Position numbers and translations under genes: made by a program
The notes under the pieces: generated by a model
Database searches by the model: none
What the model was told of the DNA's origin: nothing
What the model saw: only the letters and a program-made list of their open reading frames with translations
Shown: positions 1 through 6,603 of the stretch, piece after piece
Layout of the letters: each line of letters begins with the position of its first letter
Position numbering within the stretch: position 1 is the first letter of the stretch
Assembly: GCA_964565935.1 (NCBI GenBank)
Contig: CAZMGW010000040.1
Location: forward strand, 1-12,278
Direction of reading: 5' to 3'
DNA length: 12,278 nt
Source of the DNA: JBAXAM01 sp964565935
GTDB taxonomy: Bacteria; Pseudomonadota; Gammaproteobacteria; UBA9339

Positions 1-1
1 A

Positions 2-1069
2 CGTCGAATTTGCGAAAGTACTGGAACAAATCTACTCGAAGAAGCGGAAAAGTACTTAGCAAGATGTATCGAAGGCTTGAGGCAGGTTGCCATATATGGA
101 GTTCGACCCAAACGAAAGTTTAGGGAAGCTGCAACTAAATTCTTAAGAGAAAATCAGCATAAAAGAAGCATTTCTACGGATGCTGTTAGACTAAAAGAAT
201 TAGACAGACATATTGGCGATTTGTGTATTGATAGTATTCACATGGGTGCTTTACAAGCGTTTATTGAAGCTAGAAAAAAAGAGGGCAAAAAAACGCAAAC
301 AATTAATCATGGCTTACAAGTTGTTCGGCGTATTTTAAATCTGGCTGCTAGCGAGTGGGTGGATAACAATAATCTAACGTGGTTATTTGTGGCACCAAAG
401 ATTAAATTGTTAACCAAAAACGATGTTCGCCGGCCTTATCCGCTTAATTGGGAAGAACAAGAGCGATTGTTTAAAGAGTTACCCTTACATCTTAGACGAA
501 TGGCGTTATTTGCGGTAAATACTGGTTGTCGTGACCAGGAAATATGTTCGTTAAGATGGAAATGGGAAATGCGGATGCCCGAGTTGGATACATCAATATT
601 TATTATTCCGGGTACAGCTGTAAAAAATGGTGAAGATCGTTTGGTGGTGTTAAACAAAGTTGCGCAATCGGTAATAAATGAGGCAAGGGGGAAACATTCC
701 GAATATGTTTTTACCTACAGTGGCAAACCAACCTCAAGAATGCTGAATAGCGCATGGAAAAGGGCAAGGAGAAAAGTTAACCTGGCTGTTCGTGTACATG
801 ATTTAAAGCATACCTTCGGTAGAAGGTTACGCGCTGCTGGTGTTAGCTTTGAAGACAGGCAAGATTTGCTCGGGCATAGGTCGGGAAGAATCACAACTCA
901 TTATTCCGCTGCTGAGGTAGGTAATTTAGTTAAGGCAGCAAATAAAGTTTGTGAAACTGAGCAAAACCCTAATAGCCCAACTTTAACATTACTACGATGT
1001 ACAAATGCAGGATCAATTCCTGTACGAGTCAATGCGGAGCAGGCTTATGCAAACGCAAATTTGCACTAG
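2..1069 (+). CDS. Tyrosine-recombinase (phage-type) integrase, 5' end beyond the window
   Basis: Site-specific recombinase that would integrate or excise a mobile element by cutting DNA through a tyrosine. The reading frame is open from base 2, and the residues before the first possible TTG start (position 77) look like integrase N-terminus, so the gene continues off the left edge and 355 residues are visible. An N-terminal SAM-like DNA-binding region precedes a C-terminal catalytic domain. In visible numbering the catalytic set is Arg177 (GCRDQEICSLRW), Lys208, His266-Asp-Leu-Lys269, His292 (LLGHRSG) and nucleophile Tyr301 (THYSAAE). The second catalytic arginine of the HxxR box is lysine; as I recall, HDLKHTFGRRL is common in this integrase subfamily, so this need not mean inactivity. 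It points toward the tRNA-Arg gene 84 bp downstream. Family assignment is firm; the element it belongs to is not visible. Confidence 0.93.
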   Translation, partial: RRICESTGTNLLEEAEKYLARCIEGLRQVAIYGVRPKRKFREAATKFLRENQHKRSISTDAVRLKELDRHIGDLCIDSIHMGALQAFIEARKKEGKKTQTINHGLQVVRRILNLAASEWVDNNNLTWLFVAPKIKLLTKNDVRRPYPLNWEEQERLFKELPLHLRRMALFAVNTGCRDQEICSLRWKWEMRMPELDTSIFIIPGTAVKNGEDRLVVLNKVAQSVINEARGKHSEYVFTYSGKPTSRMLNSAWKRARRKVNLAVRVHDLKHTFGRRLRAAGVSFEDRQDLLGHRSGRITTHYSAAEVGNLVKAANKVCETEQNPNSPTLTLLRCTNAGSIPVRVNAEQAYANANLH

Positions 1070-1082
1070 CAACGGGCATAGC

Positions 1083-1103
1083 TCCCGCAAATGTCCCGCA
1101 AAT
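1083..1103. repeat. Tandem pair of 10-bp direct repeats downstream of the integrase
   Basis: TCCCGCAAAT occurs twice (1083-1092 and 1094-1103) with one base between, in the short gap between the integrase stop and the tRNA. Closely spaced direct repeats beside an integrase gene can be arm-type integrase binding sites. That role is inference here, because the att core and the other end of the element are not in the window. Confidence 0.4.
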
Positions 1104-1131
1104 TGACTTGGGTGAATCAAGTGATTACGCT
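1103..1131 (+). promoter_or_regulatory. Probable sigma70 promoter of tRNA-Arg
   Basis: TTGACT (1103-1108) and TACGCT (1126-1131) are 17 bp apart, and the tRNA 5' end is 22 bp beyond the -10 box. The -35 box is good (5/6) and the -10 box poor (3/6). Position and spacing suit the tRNA gene. Confidence 0.4.
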
Positions 1132-1153
1132 GTAAGCCACAACAGTGGCCAAT

Positions 1154-1230
1154 GTGCTTGTAGCTCAGTTGGATAGAGCGTTGGCCTCCGAAGCCAAAGG
1201 TCGCTGGTTCGACTCCAGTCAAGCACGCCA
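1154..1230 (+). tRNA. tRNA-Arg, anticodon CCG
   Basis: Complete 77-nt cloverleaf. The acceptor stem GTGCTTG/CAAGCAC is perfect (7 bp). The D arm is GCTC...GAGC with AGTTGGATA in the loop. The anticodon stem TTGGC/GCCAA closes the loop CTCCGAA, giving anticodon CCG, which reads arginine codon CGG. The T arm is GCTGG-TTCGACT-CCAGT with one G-U pair. CCA is encoded after discriminator G. The gene converges on rpoH, whose stop codon lies 10 bp away, and no clear terminator is seen between them. Confidence 0.96.
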
Positions 1231-1239
1231 AAATAGCAT

Positions 1240-2118
1240 TTATTTGATCGCCAGCTCTTTTTTTATTTTATTCATCGCGGTTTCTTCGATTTGGCGTATG
1301 CGCTCTGCTGAAATGTTATACTCGGCAGCTAGTTCATGTAGCGTTGCTTTGGTTGCTTTAAGCCAGCGGCGTTCTAAAATTTCGCGGCTGCGTTGATCAA
1401 GTTTATTTAAGGCTGTTGTCAAATGATCGCCCTGAGCTTTGTCGAATTCAGAGTTGGCAATTTCATCTGCTGGATCCAAGGTGTCTGCTTGCAAATAATT
1501 GGCTGGATCAGACCAATTTGCTTCACTATCATCATCTTCGCTGCTGCTCTCAAAAGAGACGTCTGCGTTATTCAGCCTTGCTTCCATAACGCGCACGTCT
1601 TTGGGGTTAACTTTTAATTCGCGCGCAATATGCTGCACTTCATCATTGCTAAACCAATTTAATTTTTTTGTGGCGCGACGCAAATTAAAAAATAGTTTGC
1701 GTTGAGGTTTTGTGGTTGCGATTTTTACGATGCGCCAATTGCGCAAGACGAATTCATGGATTTCAGCTTTAATCCAGTGAACCGCAAACGACACTAGGCG
1801 CACCCCCATGGTTGGGTCAAAGCGTTTGACCGCTTTCATGAGGCCAATGGTGCCTTCTTGTATTAAATCTGATTTTGATAGCCCATAGCCGAGGTAGTTT
1901 TTTGCAACGTGCGCAACAAAACGTAAGTGTGCCAAAACCAACCGGCGTGCGGCATCTAAATCACCGTCTTGGTGAAATTTGGTCGCAAGCTGCAATTCTT
2001 CCTCAGCAGTAAGCATAGGAATCTGATTGACCCAGTAAATATACGCATCTATACTGCCGACCGGTGGCGCAAAAGCGATGGCCTGGTTGCGATTTGTTTT
2101 TAGTGATGATTTTTTCAT
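1240..2118 (-). CDS. rpoH: RNA polymerase heat-shock sigma factor RpoH (sigma32)
   Basis: Sigma factor that directs RNA polymerase to heat-shock promoters (chaperones and proteases, probably including the hslVU genes of this window). The 292 residues are close to the usual length of about 284. Region 2 spans about residues 55-130 with the conserved stretches DLIQEGTIGLMKAVKRFDP and VRLVSFAVHWIKAEIHEFVL. The diagnostic RpoH box QRKLFFNLR is at about 139-147. An acidic linker, rich in Ser and Asp, covers about 190-205. Region 4 ends with the helix-turn-helix LHELAAEYNISAERIRQIE near the C-terminus. The start ATG has only a weak Shine-Dalgarno sequence. The gene is divergent from the YggU-family gene, and a CIRCE operator begins 33 bp upstream of the start, so repression by HrcA is likely. 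No terminator was recognised after the stop. Confidence 0.97.
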   Translation of the reverse strand: MKKSSLKTNRNQAIAFAPPVGSIDAYIYWVNQIPMLTAEEELQLATKFHQDGDLDAARRLVLAHLRFVAHVAKNYLGYGLSKSDLIQEGTIGLMKAVKRFDPTMGVRLVSFAVHWIKAEIHEFVLRNWRIVKIATTKPQRKLFFNLRRATKKLNWFSNDEVQHIARELKVNPKDVRVMEARLNNADVSFESSSEDDDSEANWSDPANYLQADTLDPADEIANSEFDKAQGDHLTTALNKLDQRSREILERRWLKATKATLHELAAEYNISAERIRQIEETAMNKIKKELAIK

Positions 2119-2150
2119 ATATTCTCAGAACAACTTAATTACATATCATT

Positions 2151-2177
2151 TTAGCAGTCATTGCCCAAGAGTGCTAA
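2151..2177. promoter_or_regulatory. CIRCE element (HrcA operator) upstream of rpoH
   Basis: TTAGCAGTC-N9-GAGTGCTAA is read on the plus strand. The CIRCE consensus is TTAGCACTC-N9-GAGTGCTAA, so 17 of 18 arm positions match and the 9-bp spacer is exact. It lies between the divergent rpoH and YggU-family genes, 33 bp from the rpoH start and 44 bp from the other. HrcA bound here could repress rpoH and possibly both genes. No strong consensus promoter stands out in the same stretch; on the rpoH strand TTGGGC-N17-TATGTA overlaps the element but is weak. Confidence 0.88.
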
Positions 2178-2221
2178 AAAAATTAATTAAATGATAAATA
2201 TCAATATTATCAATCGCATAT

Positions 2222-2518
2222 ATGAATAATAAGAAGCCATATTATCGTTGGCAAGGAACCGACCTCTTCCTTGAGCTTTATGTACAAACTCGGGCAAGCA
2301 AAAACACAGTAGCTGGCCAGCATGGCGAGCGGCTAAAAGTCACCATAACCGCCCCGGCAGTTGAAGGCAAGGCGAATAAATATTTAATAAAGTTTTTAGC
2401 TCAGTATTTCGACGTGCCCCAAAAGCAAGTGGAAATTACCAAAGGAAATAATAGCAGATATAAATCAATTTTGATTTCGGATCCTAAAACACATCTTGTC
2501 GAATTTGGCTGTGTTTGA
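2222..2518 (+). CDS. YggU / UPF0235 (DUF167) family protein
   Basis: Small conserved soluble protein of unknown biochemical function. Its 98 residues match the usual length of about 95-100. The family signature is clear: LELYVQTRASKNTVAGQHGE, then VTITAPAVEGKANKYLIKFLA, then the EITKGNNSRYKSILI strand. The start is the first ATG after an in-frame stop and has no recognisable Shine-Dalgarno sequence. The gene is divergent from rpoH across the CIRCE element, so it may share HrcA control. Homologues usually sit beside yggT or pyrroline-carboxylate reductase genes, and that context is absent here. Confidence 0.9.
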   Translation: MNNKKPYYRWQGTDLFLELYVQTRASKNTVAGQHGERLKVTITAPAVEGKANKYLIKFLAQYFDVPQKQVEITKGNNSRYKSILISDPKTHLVEFGCV

Positions 2519-2622
2519 TGGATGGGGGTGGATGGCAAGGAATATATTTTTAAATAATGATTGCCTTTTGCCAAATAATCAGCTGAAATGTTACTGTGAT
2601 TTTTTTAGAGGGAGATAATTAA

Positions 2623-2955
2623 ATGAGCGAAAATATTGCGATTGTTACCGATAGTTCTTTTGCTGTAGAGGTGCTCCAAGCCACCACCCCGGTTTTAGTA
2701 GATTTTTGGGCCGAATGGTGTGGGCCATGCAAAATGCTGGCTCCTACCATAGAAATGGTAGCAAAAGAGTTTGCTGGCAAGGTAAAATTTGCCAAATTAA
2801 ACGTCGATGAAAATGGCAGTACGTCTGCTAGTTATGACATTAGAGGCATTCCAACTCTTATTTTATTTAAAGATGGAAAAATGGTTGCTACTAAGGTTGG
2901 TGTTGCGACCAAAGCTCAGATAGTTGATTTTATCAACACTAATATAACTGTTTGA
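2623..2955 (+). CDS. trxA: Thioredoxin 1
   Basis: General cytoplasmic disulfide reductase, recharged by thioredoxin reductase. At 110 residues it is full length (E. coli 109). The active site W32-C33-G34-P35-C36 and the cis-proline Pro77 (RGIPTLILF) are both present. The buried Asp27 (LVDFWAEW) is also conserved. A good ribosome binding site (AGAGGGAG) lies about 9 bp upstream of ATG. A terminator-like hairpin follows the stop, and rho comes next under its own promoter; the trxA-rho neighbourhood is also found in E. coli. Promoter boxes for trxA in the preceding 104 bp are not convincing. Confidence 0.97.
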   Translation: MSENIAIVTDSSFAVEVLQATTPVLVDFWAEWCGPCKMLAPTIEMVAKEFAGKVKFAKLNVDENGSTSASYDIRGIPTLILFKDGKMVATKVGVATKAQIVDFINTNITV

Positions 2956-2966
2956 CTTCGTTTTGG

Positions 2967-3008
2967 CACTAAGCCCTTGAACTTAAGACAAGGGGGATTG
3001 TGTTTTTT
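2967..3008 (+). terminator. Probable intrinsic terminator of trxA
   Basis: Stem CCCTTG (2974-2979) pairs with CAAGGG (2989-2994) around a 9-nt loop. Weaker outer pairing (CAC with GTG, 2967-2969 with 3000-3002) brings the helix up to the run of six T at 3003-3008. The outer part has internal mismatches, so efficiency may be moderate. It fits the trxA 3' end just ahead of the separate rho promoter. Confidence 0.5.
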
Positions 3009-3032
3009 CTATTTAATGAATTTATAAAAAGC

Positions 3033-3060
3033 TTGACGCGGCTAGGATCAACACTATAAT
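3033..3060 (+). promoter_or_regulatory. Strong sigma70-type promoter of rho
   Basis: TTGACG (3033-3038, 5/6) and TATAAT (3055-3060, perfect) are separated by 16 bp. This is the best promoter in the window. Transcription would start near 3067, giving a leader of about 108 nt before the rho ATG. Confidence 0.85.
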
Positions 3061-3100
3061 TGCGTTGTGTTTTCGAATACATTGACTTGTTGCAGGTAGG

Positions 3101-3174
3101 TTTCCATTTTTTAACTCCCCACAATTCCAAAACAAAAAAATCCATTTAATAACTAAATTTTACAATCACTTTAT
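3101..3174 (+). promoter_or_regulatory. G-free, C-containing rho leader, candidate rut site
   Basis: The last 74 nt before the rho ATG contain no G at all but about 17 C, many in YC steps (CTCCCC, TTCC, TCC). Unstructured C-rich, G-poor RNA is what Rho binds, and rho is known to be autoregulated by termination in its own leader in E. coli. The inference is that this stretch is an autoregulatory Rho loading site. It also means the annotated rho start has no Shine-Dalgarno sequence. Confidence 0.5.
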
Positions 3175-4617
3175 ATGCAAGAAAAAGACACTGAGTTTTC
3201 ACAAAACGTAAAACAGGCCGCAGATAATGGCGATTTATCAATAGCGCAAACTGCTAATTTTAATGTTAAAGAGGGTGAGGCTCCGGTGCTTGAGCGTAGT
3301 ATTAAACCCAAGCCCAGCGAGCGTAAAAAGAAAATCTTACCTGAAATTAAAATCACTAGTCTTACTGAGCTTAAAACCAAATCGCCAAGCGAATTAATGA
3401 ATTTGGCGCAAGAGCTGGATGTTGAAAATATCACGCGTATGCGCAAATCTGATATGATTTTTGCGATTTTGAAGGCGCATGCACAAAACAATAAAGATAT
3501 TTTTGGTGATGGCGTGCTTGAGATTTTGCCTGATGGGTTTGGCTTTCTACGTTCAGCCGATAGTTCGTATTTAGCTGGTCCAGACGATATTTATGTGTCG
3601 CCCAGTCAAATTCGGCGTTTTAGCCTACGTACAGGGGATACTATTGCGGGTAAAATTCGTCCACCAAAAGACAGCGAGCGTTATTTTGCGCTACTTCAGG
3701 TTGACAAGATCAACTTTGATAGTCCAGAAAGTATTACGCATAAAATTTTATTCGAAAATCTAACCCCATTATTCGCCGATGAACGCATTGTTATGGAGCG
3801 TGGTATTGGCAGCTCAGAAGATATTACGGCCAGAGTTATCGATCTTGTTGCTCCGATAGGTAAAGGTCAGCGTGGTTTAATTGTATCGCCACCAAAAGCT
3901 GGTAAGACCATGATGTTACAGCAAATTGCTCATTCTATTACGGCTAATCATCCGGAGTGTCATTTGATTGTTCTGTTAATTGATGAGCGTCCAGAAGAAG
4001 TTACCGACATGTCGCGTTCAGTTAAGGGCGAAGTATTAGCAAGTACTTTTGATGAGCCAGCAACTAGACACATTCAAGTAGCGGAAATGGTAATAGAAAA
4101 GGCCAAGCGTTTGGTTGAGCATAAACGTGATGTGGTGATCTTGCTTGATTCTATTACCCGTCTTGCTCGCGCTTATAACACCGTAAGTCCGGCTTCTGGA
4201 AAAGTATTAACTGGTGGTGTTGATGCCAGCGCATTGCAACGTCCAAAACGCTTTTTTGGTGCCGCGCGCAATATTGAAGAAGGCGGCAGTTTAACTATTA
4301 TTGCCACAGCCTTAGTTGATACCGGTTCGAAAATGGACGAAGTTATTTACGAAGAGTTCAAAGGAACAGGAAATTTAGAGATTCATTTAGAACGACGTAT
4401 TGCAGAAAAACGGGTGTTCCCAGCAATCGATATCAATCGCTCTGGTACTCGTCGTGAAGAGTTAATTGTGCCTGCAGATGAATTACAAAAAATGTGGATC
4501 TTGCGTAAAATTCTCCATCCGATGGATGAGCTTGCCGCGATTGAGTTTTTAATTGGTCGTTTAAAGACCACCAAAACGAATGAAGACTTTTTTGAGGCAA
4601 TGAAGAAGTCTAGTTAA
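3175..4617 (+). CDS. rho: Transcription termination factor Rho, with N-terminal extension
   Basis: Hexameric RNA-dependent ATPase/helicase that releases RNA polymerase at factor-dependent terminators. Of 480 residues, about 419 match E. coli Rho from residue 62 onward. The N-terminal Rho domain (SLTELKTKSPSELM) is followed by the OB-fold RNA-binding site (DGFGFLRSADSSYLAGPDDI). Walker A is PPKAGKT at 239-245, Walker B ILLDSITRLARAYN has Asp325, and the Q loop is LTGGVDASALQRPKRF. The first 61 residues are extra, polar and basic near the end (KPKPSERKKK). The ATG at 3175 has no Shine-Dalgarno sequence. An alternative GTG start at 3286 (Val38) lies just after GAGGGTGAGG and would give 443 residues. 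Either way the protein is longer than the E. coli form, because no start codon exists at the usual N-terminus. Confidence 0.97.
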   Translation: MQEKDTEFSQNVKQAADNGDLSIAQTANFNVKEGEAPVLERSIKPKPSERKKKILPEIKITSLTELKTKSPSELMNLAQELDVENITRMRKSDMIFAILKAHAQNNKDIFGDGVLEILPDGFGFLRSADSSYLAGPDDIYVSPSQIRRFSLRTGDTIAGKIRPPKDSERYFALLQVDKINFDSPESITHKILFENLTPLFADERIVMERGIGSSEDITARVIDLVAPIGKGQRGLIVSPPKAGKTMMLQQIAHSITANHPECHLIVLLIDERPEEVTDMSRSVKGEVLASTFDEPATRHIQVAEMVIEKAKRLVEHKRDVVILLDSITRLARAYNTVSPASGKVLTGGVDASALQRPKRFFGAARNIEEGGSLTIIATALVDTGSKMDEVIYEEFKGTGNLEIHLERRIAEKRVFPAIDINRSGTRREELIVPADELQKMWILRKILHPMDELAAIEFLIGRLKTTKTNEDFFEAMKKSS

Positions 4618-4733
4618 AGGATTTTTATAGCAGATGTGGGCCAGACCGTAGGACGCTGTTTGCAGGATCGAACGTGAGCCCCATGATTTTGGATATGTGC
4701 CTGAATAATCTGGATTTATTAAAGGGGTAAACA

Positions 4734-6566
4734 ATGTGCGGAATAGTCGGGGCAGTTTCAGAACGTAATATTATAAATATCTTAATTGAGTGCCTAAAAC
4801 GCCTTGAGTATCGAGGTTATGATTCCGCAGGAATCGCGATACTAAATAATAAAAAATCTCTCAAGGTGGTTCGTTCGGTTGGTAAAATCGAAGCTTTAGA
4901 AAAAAAGGTAAAACCGCTTCATCTTGAAAGTCATATTGGTATAGCGCATACCCGTTGGGCAACCCATGGCGCTCCAACCGAACATAACGCTCATCCTCAT
5001 GTTTCCAATAATTCTGTGGCTTTAATTCACAATGGGATAATCGAAAATTATGAGGAATTGCGAAGTGGACTTCTTAAAGAGGGTTTTAAATTTAAAAGTG
5101 ATACTGACACCGAAGTTATTGCGCATCTAATTTATAAACATCTACAACAAAAAAATAATTTTCTTAGTGCTGTTCATAAAACCGTTAAAAAATTAAAAGG
5201 CGCTTATGCCTTGGCCATTGTTAGCCCTTCTGAGCCAGGTAAAATTATTGTGGTGCGTTGTGGTAGTCCGGTTGTGATTGGCCTCGGTATAGAGGAAAAC
5301 TTTGTGGCTTCTGATACTCTCGCGCTATTGCCCGTAACTAATAAATTTATCTATCTTAAGGAAGGGGATATCGCCGTTATTGAGCGCAGTAAGGTGTCTG
5401 TTTATGATGACAAATTACGTCCGGCAAAACGTCTGGCTAAAATTTCTGAAGTTTCTGCTGATAATGTTGAGCGCGGTAATTATCGACACTTCATGCAAAA
5501 GGAAATATTCGAACAGCCGCGTGCTTTAGCCGACACCTTAGAAGAGCGGCTGCTTAATAGCGAGATTCCGTTGGAAGTTTTTGGTAATGGCGCAAGAAAA
5601 ATACTGAGTAAAATAAAGAGGATATACATTATAGCTTGTGGTTCAAGTTTTAATGCTGCTTTGGTGGGAAAATATTGGCTTGAAACGTATGCAAAACTAC
5701 CATGCAGTGTAGAAATTGCCAGCGAATTTCGTTATCGCCAATCGGCAATTGAAGAGGACGCCTTATTTATTACCATTTCACAGTCTGGAGAGACAGCAGA
5801 CACTCTTGCGGCGCTGCGCCATTCTAAAAAACTATCATTTTCTGCAACCATGGCGATATGCAATGTTCCAGAAAGTTCTTTAGTACGTGAGTCTGACTTG
5901 GTTTTCATGACAAGAGCAGGGGCTGAAATTGGCGTGGCTACGACCAAAGCTTTTACGGCCCAACTAACTGCACTATTGATGCTTGCGATTGCACTTGGAA
6001 AGCGTCATGGCTTAAGTGCGAAAAATACCCAGCAACTAATTAAACAACTAAAACATGTGCCGGTTATAGCGGAGAAGGCGCTCGGTTTGGATCATGAGAT
6101 TAGTGTTATTGCCAAACTCCTTGAAAATAGTGAGCATGCTTTTTTCCTTGGTCGTGGCATAACTTATCCGATTGCTATGGAAGGCGCGTTGAAGTTGAAA
6201 GAAATTTCTTATATCCATGCTGAGAGTTATCCCGCAGGAGAGTTAAAACATGGGCCAATTGCCTTGATTGATCAAGGTACACCAGTGATTGTAGTTGCTC
6301 CGAACGATGCTTTATTCGAAAAGCTAAAATCTAATTTGCAAGAAGTTAATGCCCGTGGTGGTAAATTAATTATTTTTGCTGATGAAACTTTGCAGTTTAA
6401 AGGCCATCCTGATTGGACTGTTTGCAAAATTCCAAAGGGTGCGGCAGAAATCGCGCCAATAATTTACACCATTCCTTTGCAGCTACTTGCGTATCACGTG
6501 GCGGTGCTTAAAGGGACAGACGTTGATCGACCGAGAAATCTAGCAAAATCAGTAACTGTGGAATAG
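4734..6566 (+). CDS. glmS: Glutamine--fructose-6-phosphate aminotransferase (isomerizing)
   Basis: Makes glucosamine-6-phosphate from fructose-6-phosphate and glutamine, the entry step to UDP-GlcNAc for peptidoglycan and LPS. At 610 residues it is the usual length (E. coli 609). The N-terminal glutaminase domain starts MCGIVGAV with nucleophile Cys2, followed by HTRWATHG (72-79), HNG (99-101) and SDTDTE (122-127). Two SIS domains follow, with SQSGET at 349-354 binding sugar phosphate. The conserved C-terminus is LAKSVTVE. AAGGGG lies about 6 bp upstream of ATG and supports the start. The 116 bp after rho show no clear promoter or terminator, so readthrough from rho is possible. In many gammaproteobacteria glmS follows glmU or the atp operon; it is not beside them here. 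Confidence 0.97.
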   Translation: MCGIVGAVSERNIINILIECLKRLEYRGYDSAGIAILNNKKSLKVVRSVGKIEALEKKVKPLHLESHIGIAHTRWATHGAPTEHNAHPHVSNNSVALIHNGIIENYEELRSGLLKEGFKFKSDTDTEVIAHLIYKHLQQKNNFLSAVHKTVKKLKGAYALAIVSPSEPGKIIVVRCGSPVVIGLGIEENFVASDTLALLPVTNKFIYLKEGDIAVIERSKVSVYDDKLRPAKRLAKISEVSADNVERGNYRHFMQKEIFEQPRALADTLEERLLNSEIPLEVFGNGARKILSKIKRIYIIACGSSFNAALVGKYWLETYAKLPCSVEIASEFRYRQSAIEEDALFITISQSGETADTLAALRHSKKLSFSATMAICNVPESSLVRESDLVFMTRAGAEIGVATTKAFTAQLTALLMLAIALGKRHGLSAKNTQQLIKQLKHVPVIAEKALGLDHEISVIAKLLENSEHAFFLGRGITYPIAMEGALKLKEISYIHAESYPAGELKHGPIALIDQGTPVIVVAPNDALFEKLKSNLQEVNARGGKLIIFADETLQFKGHPDWTVCKIPKGAAEIAPIIYTIPLQLLAYHVAVLKGTDVDRPRNLAKSVTVE

Positions 6567-6583
6567 AATACAGATTGAGATTT

Positions 6584-6603
6584 CAGGGTGGAGCTATACC
6601 CTG
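6584..6603 (+). promoter_or_regulatory. Small hairpin after glmS, competing with the argS leader pairing
   Basis: CAGGGT (6584-6589) pairs with ACCCTG (6598-6603) around an 8-nt loop. No T run follows, so it is not a typical terminator. Its 3' strand (ACCCTG) is the same segment that can pair with the argS Shine-Dalgarno region at 6714-6719, so the two pairings exclude each other. Confidence 0.4.

Noticed and set aside
77..79. TTG at 77 as the integrase start
   Set aside because: The frame is open to the window edge and the upstream residues are integrase-like, so the gene is simply cut by the window.
1001..1027. T-arm-like hairpin (GCAGG-N7-CCTGT) near the integrase 3' end, as a tRNA remnant or att core
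   Set aside because: No acceptor or anticodon arm surrounds it, it does not match the nearby tRNA-Arg, and it lies within an open coding frame.
1013..1231. Minus-strand reading frame over the tRNA (MACLTGVEPATFGFGG...)
   Set aside because: It is the well-known spurious translation of a tRNA complement; the cloverleaf on the plus strand explains the sequence.
1145..1396. Plus-strand reading frame starting at the tRNA
   Set aside because: Its first part is a translated tRNA (VAQLDRALASEAKGRWFDSSQ) and its rest is the shadow of rpoH.
4618..4733. glmS ribozyme or other riboswitch ahead of glmS
   Set aside because: The glmS ribozyme is typical of Gram-positive bacteria and the 116-bp gap shows no matching structure that I can recognise.
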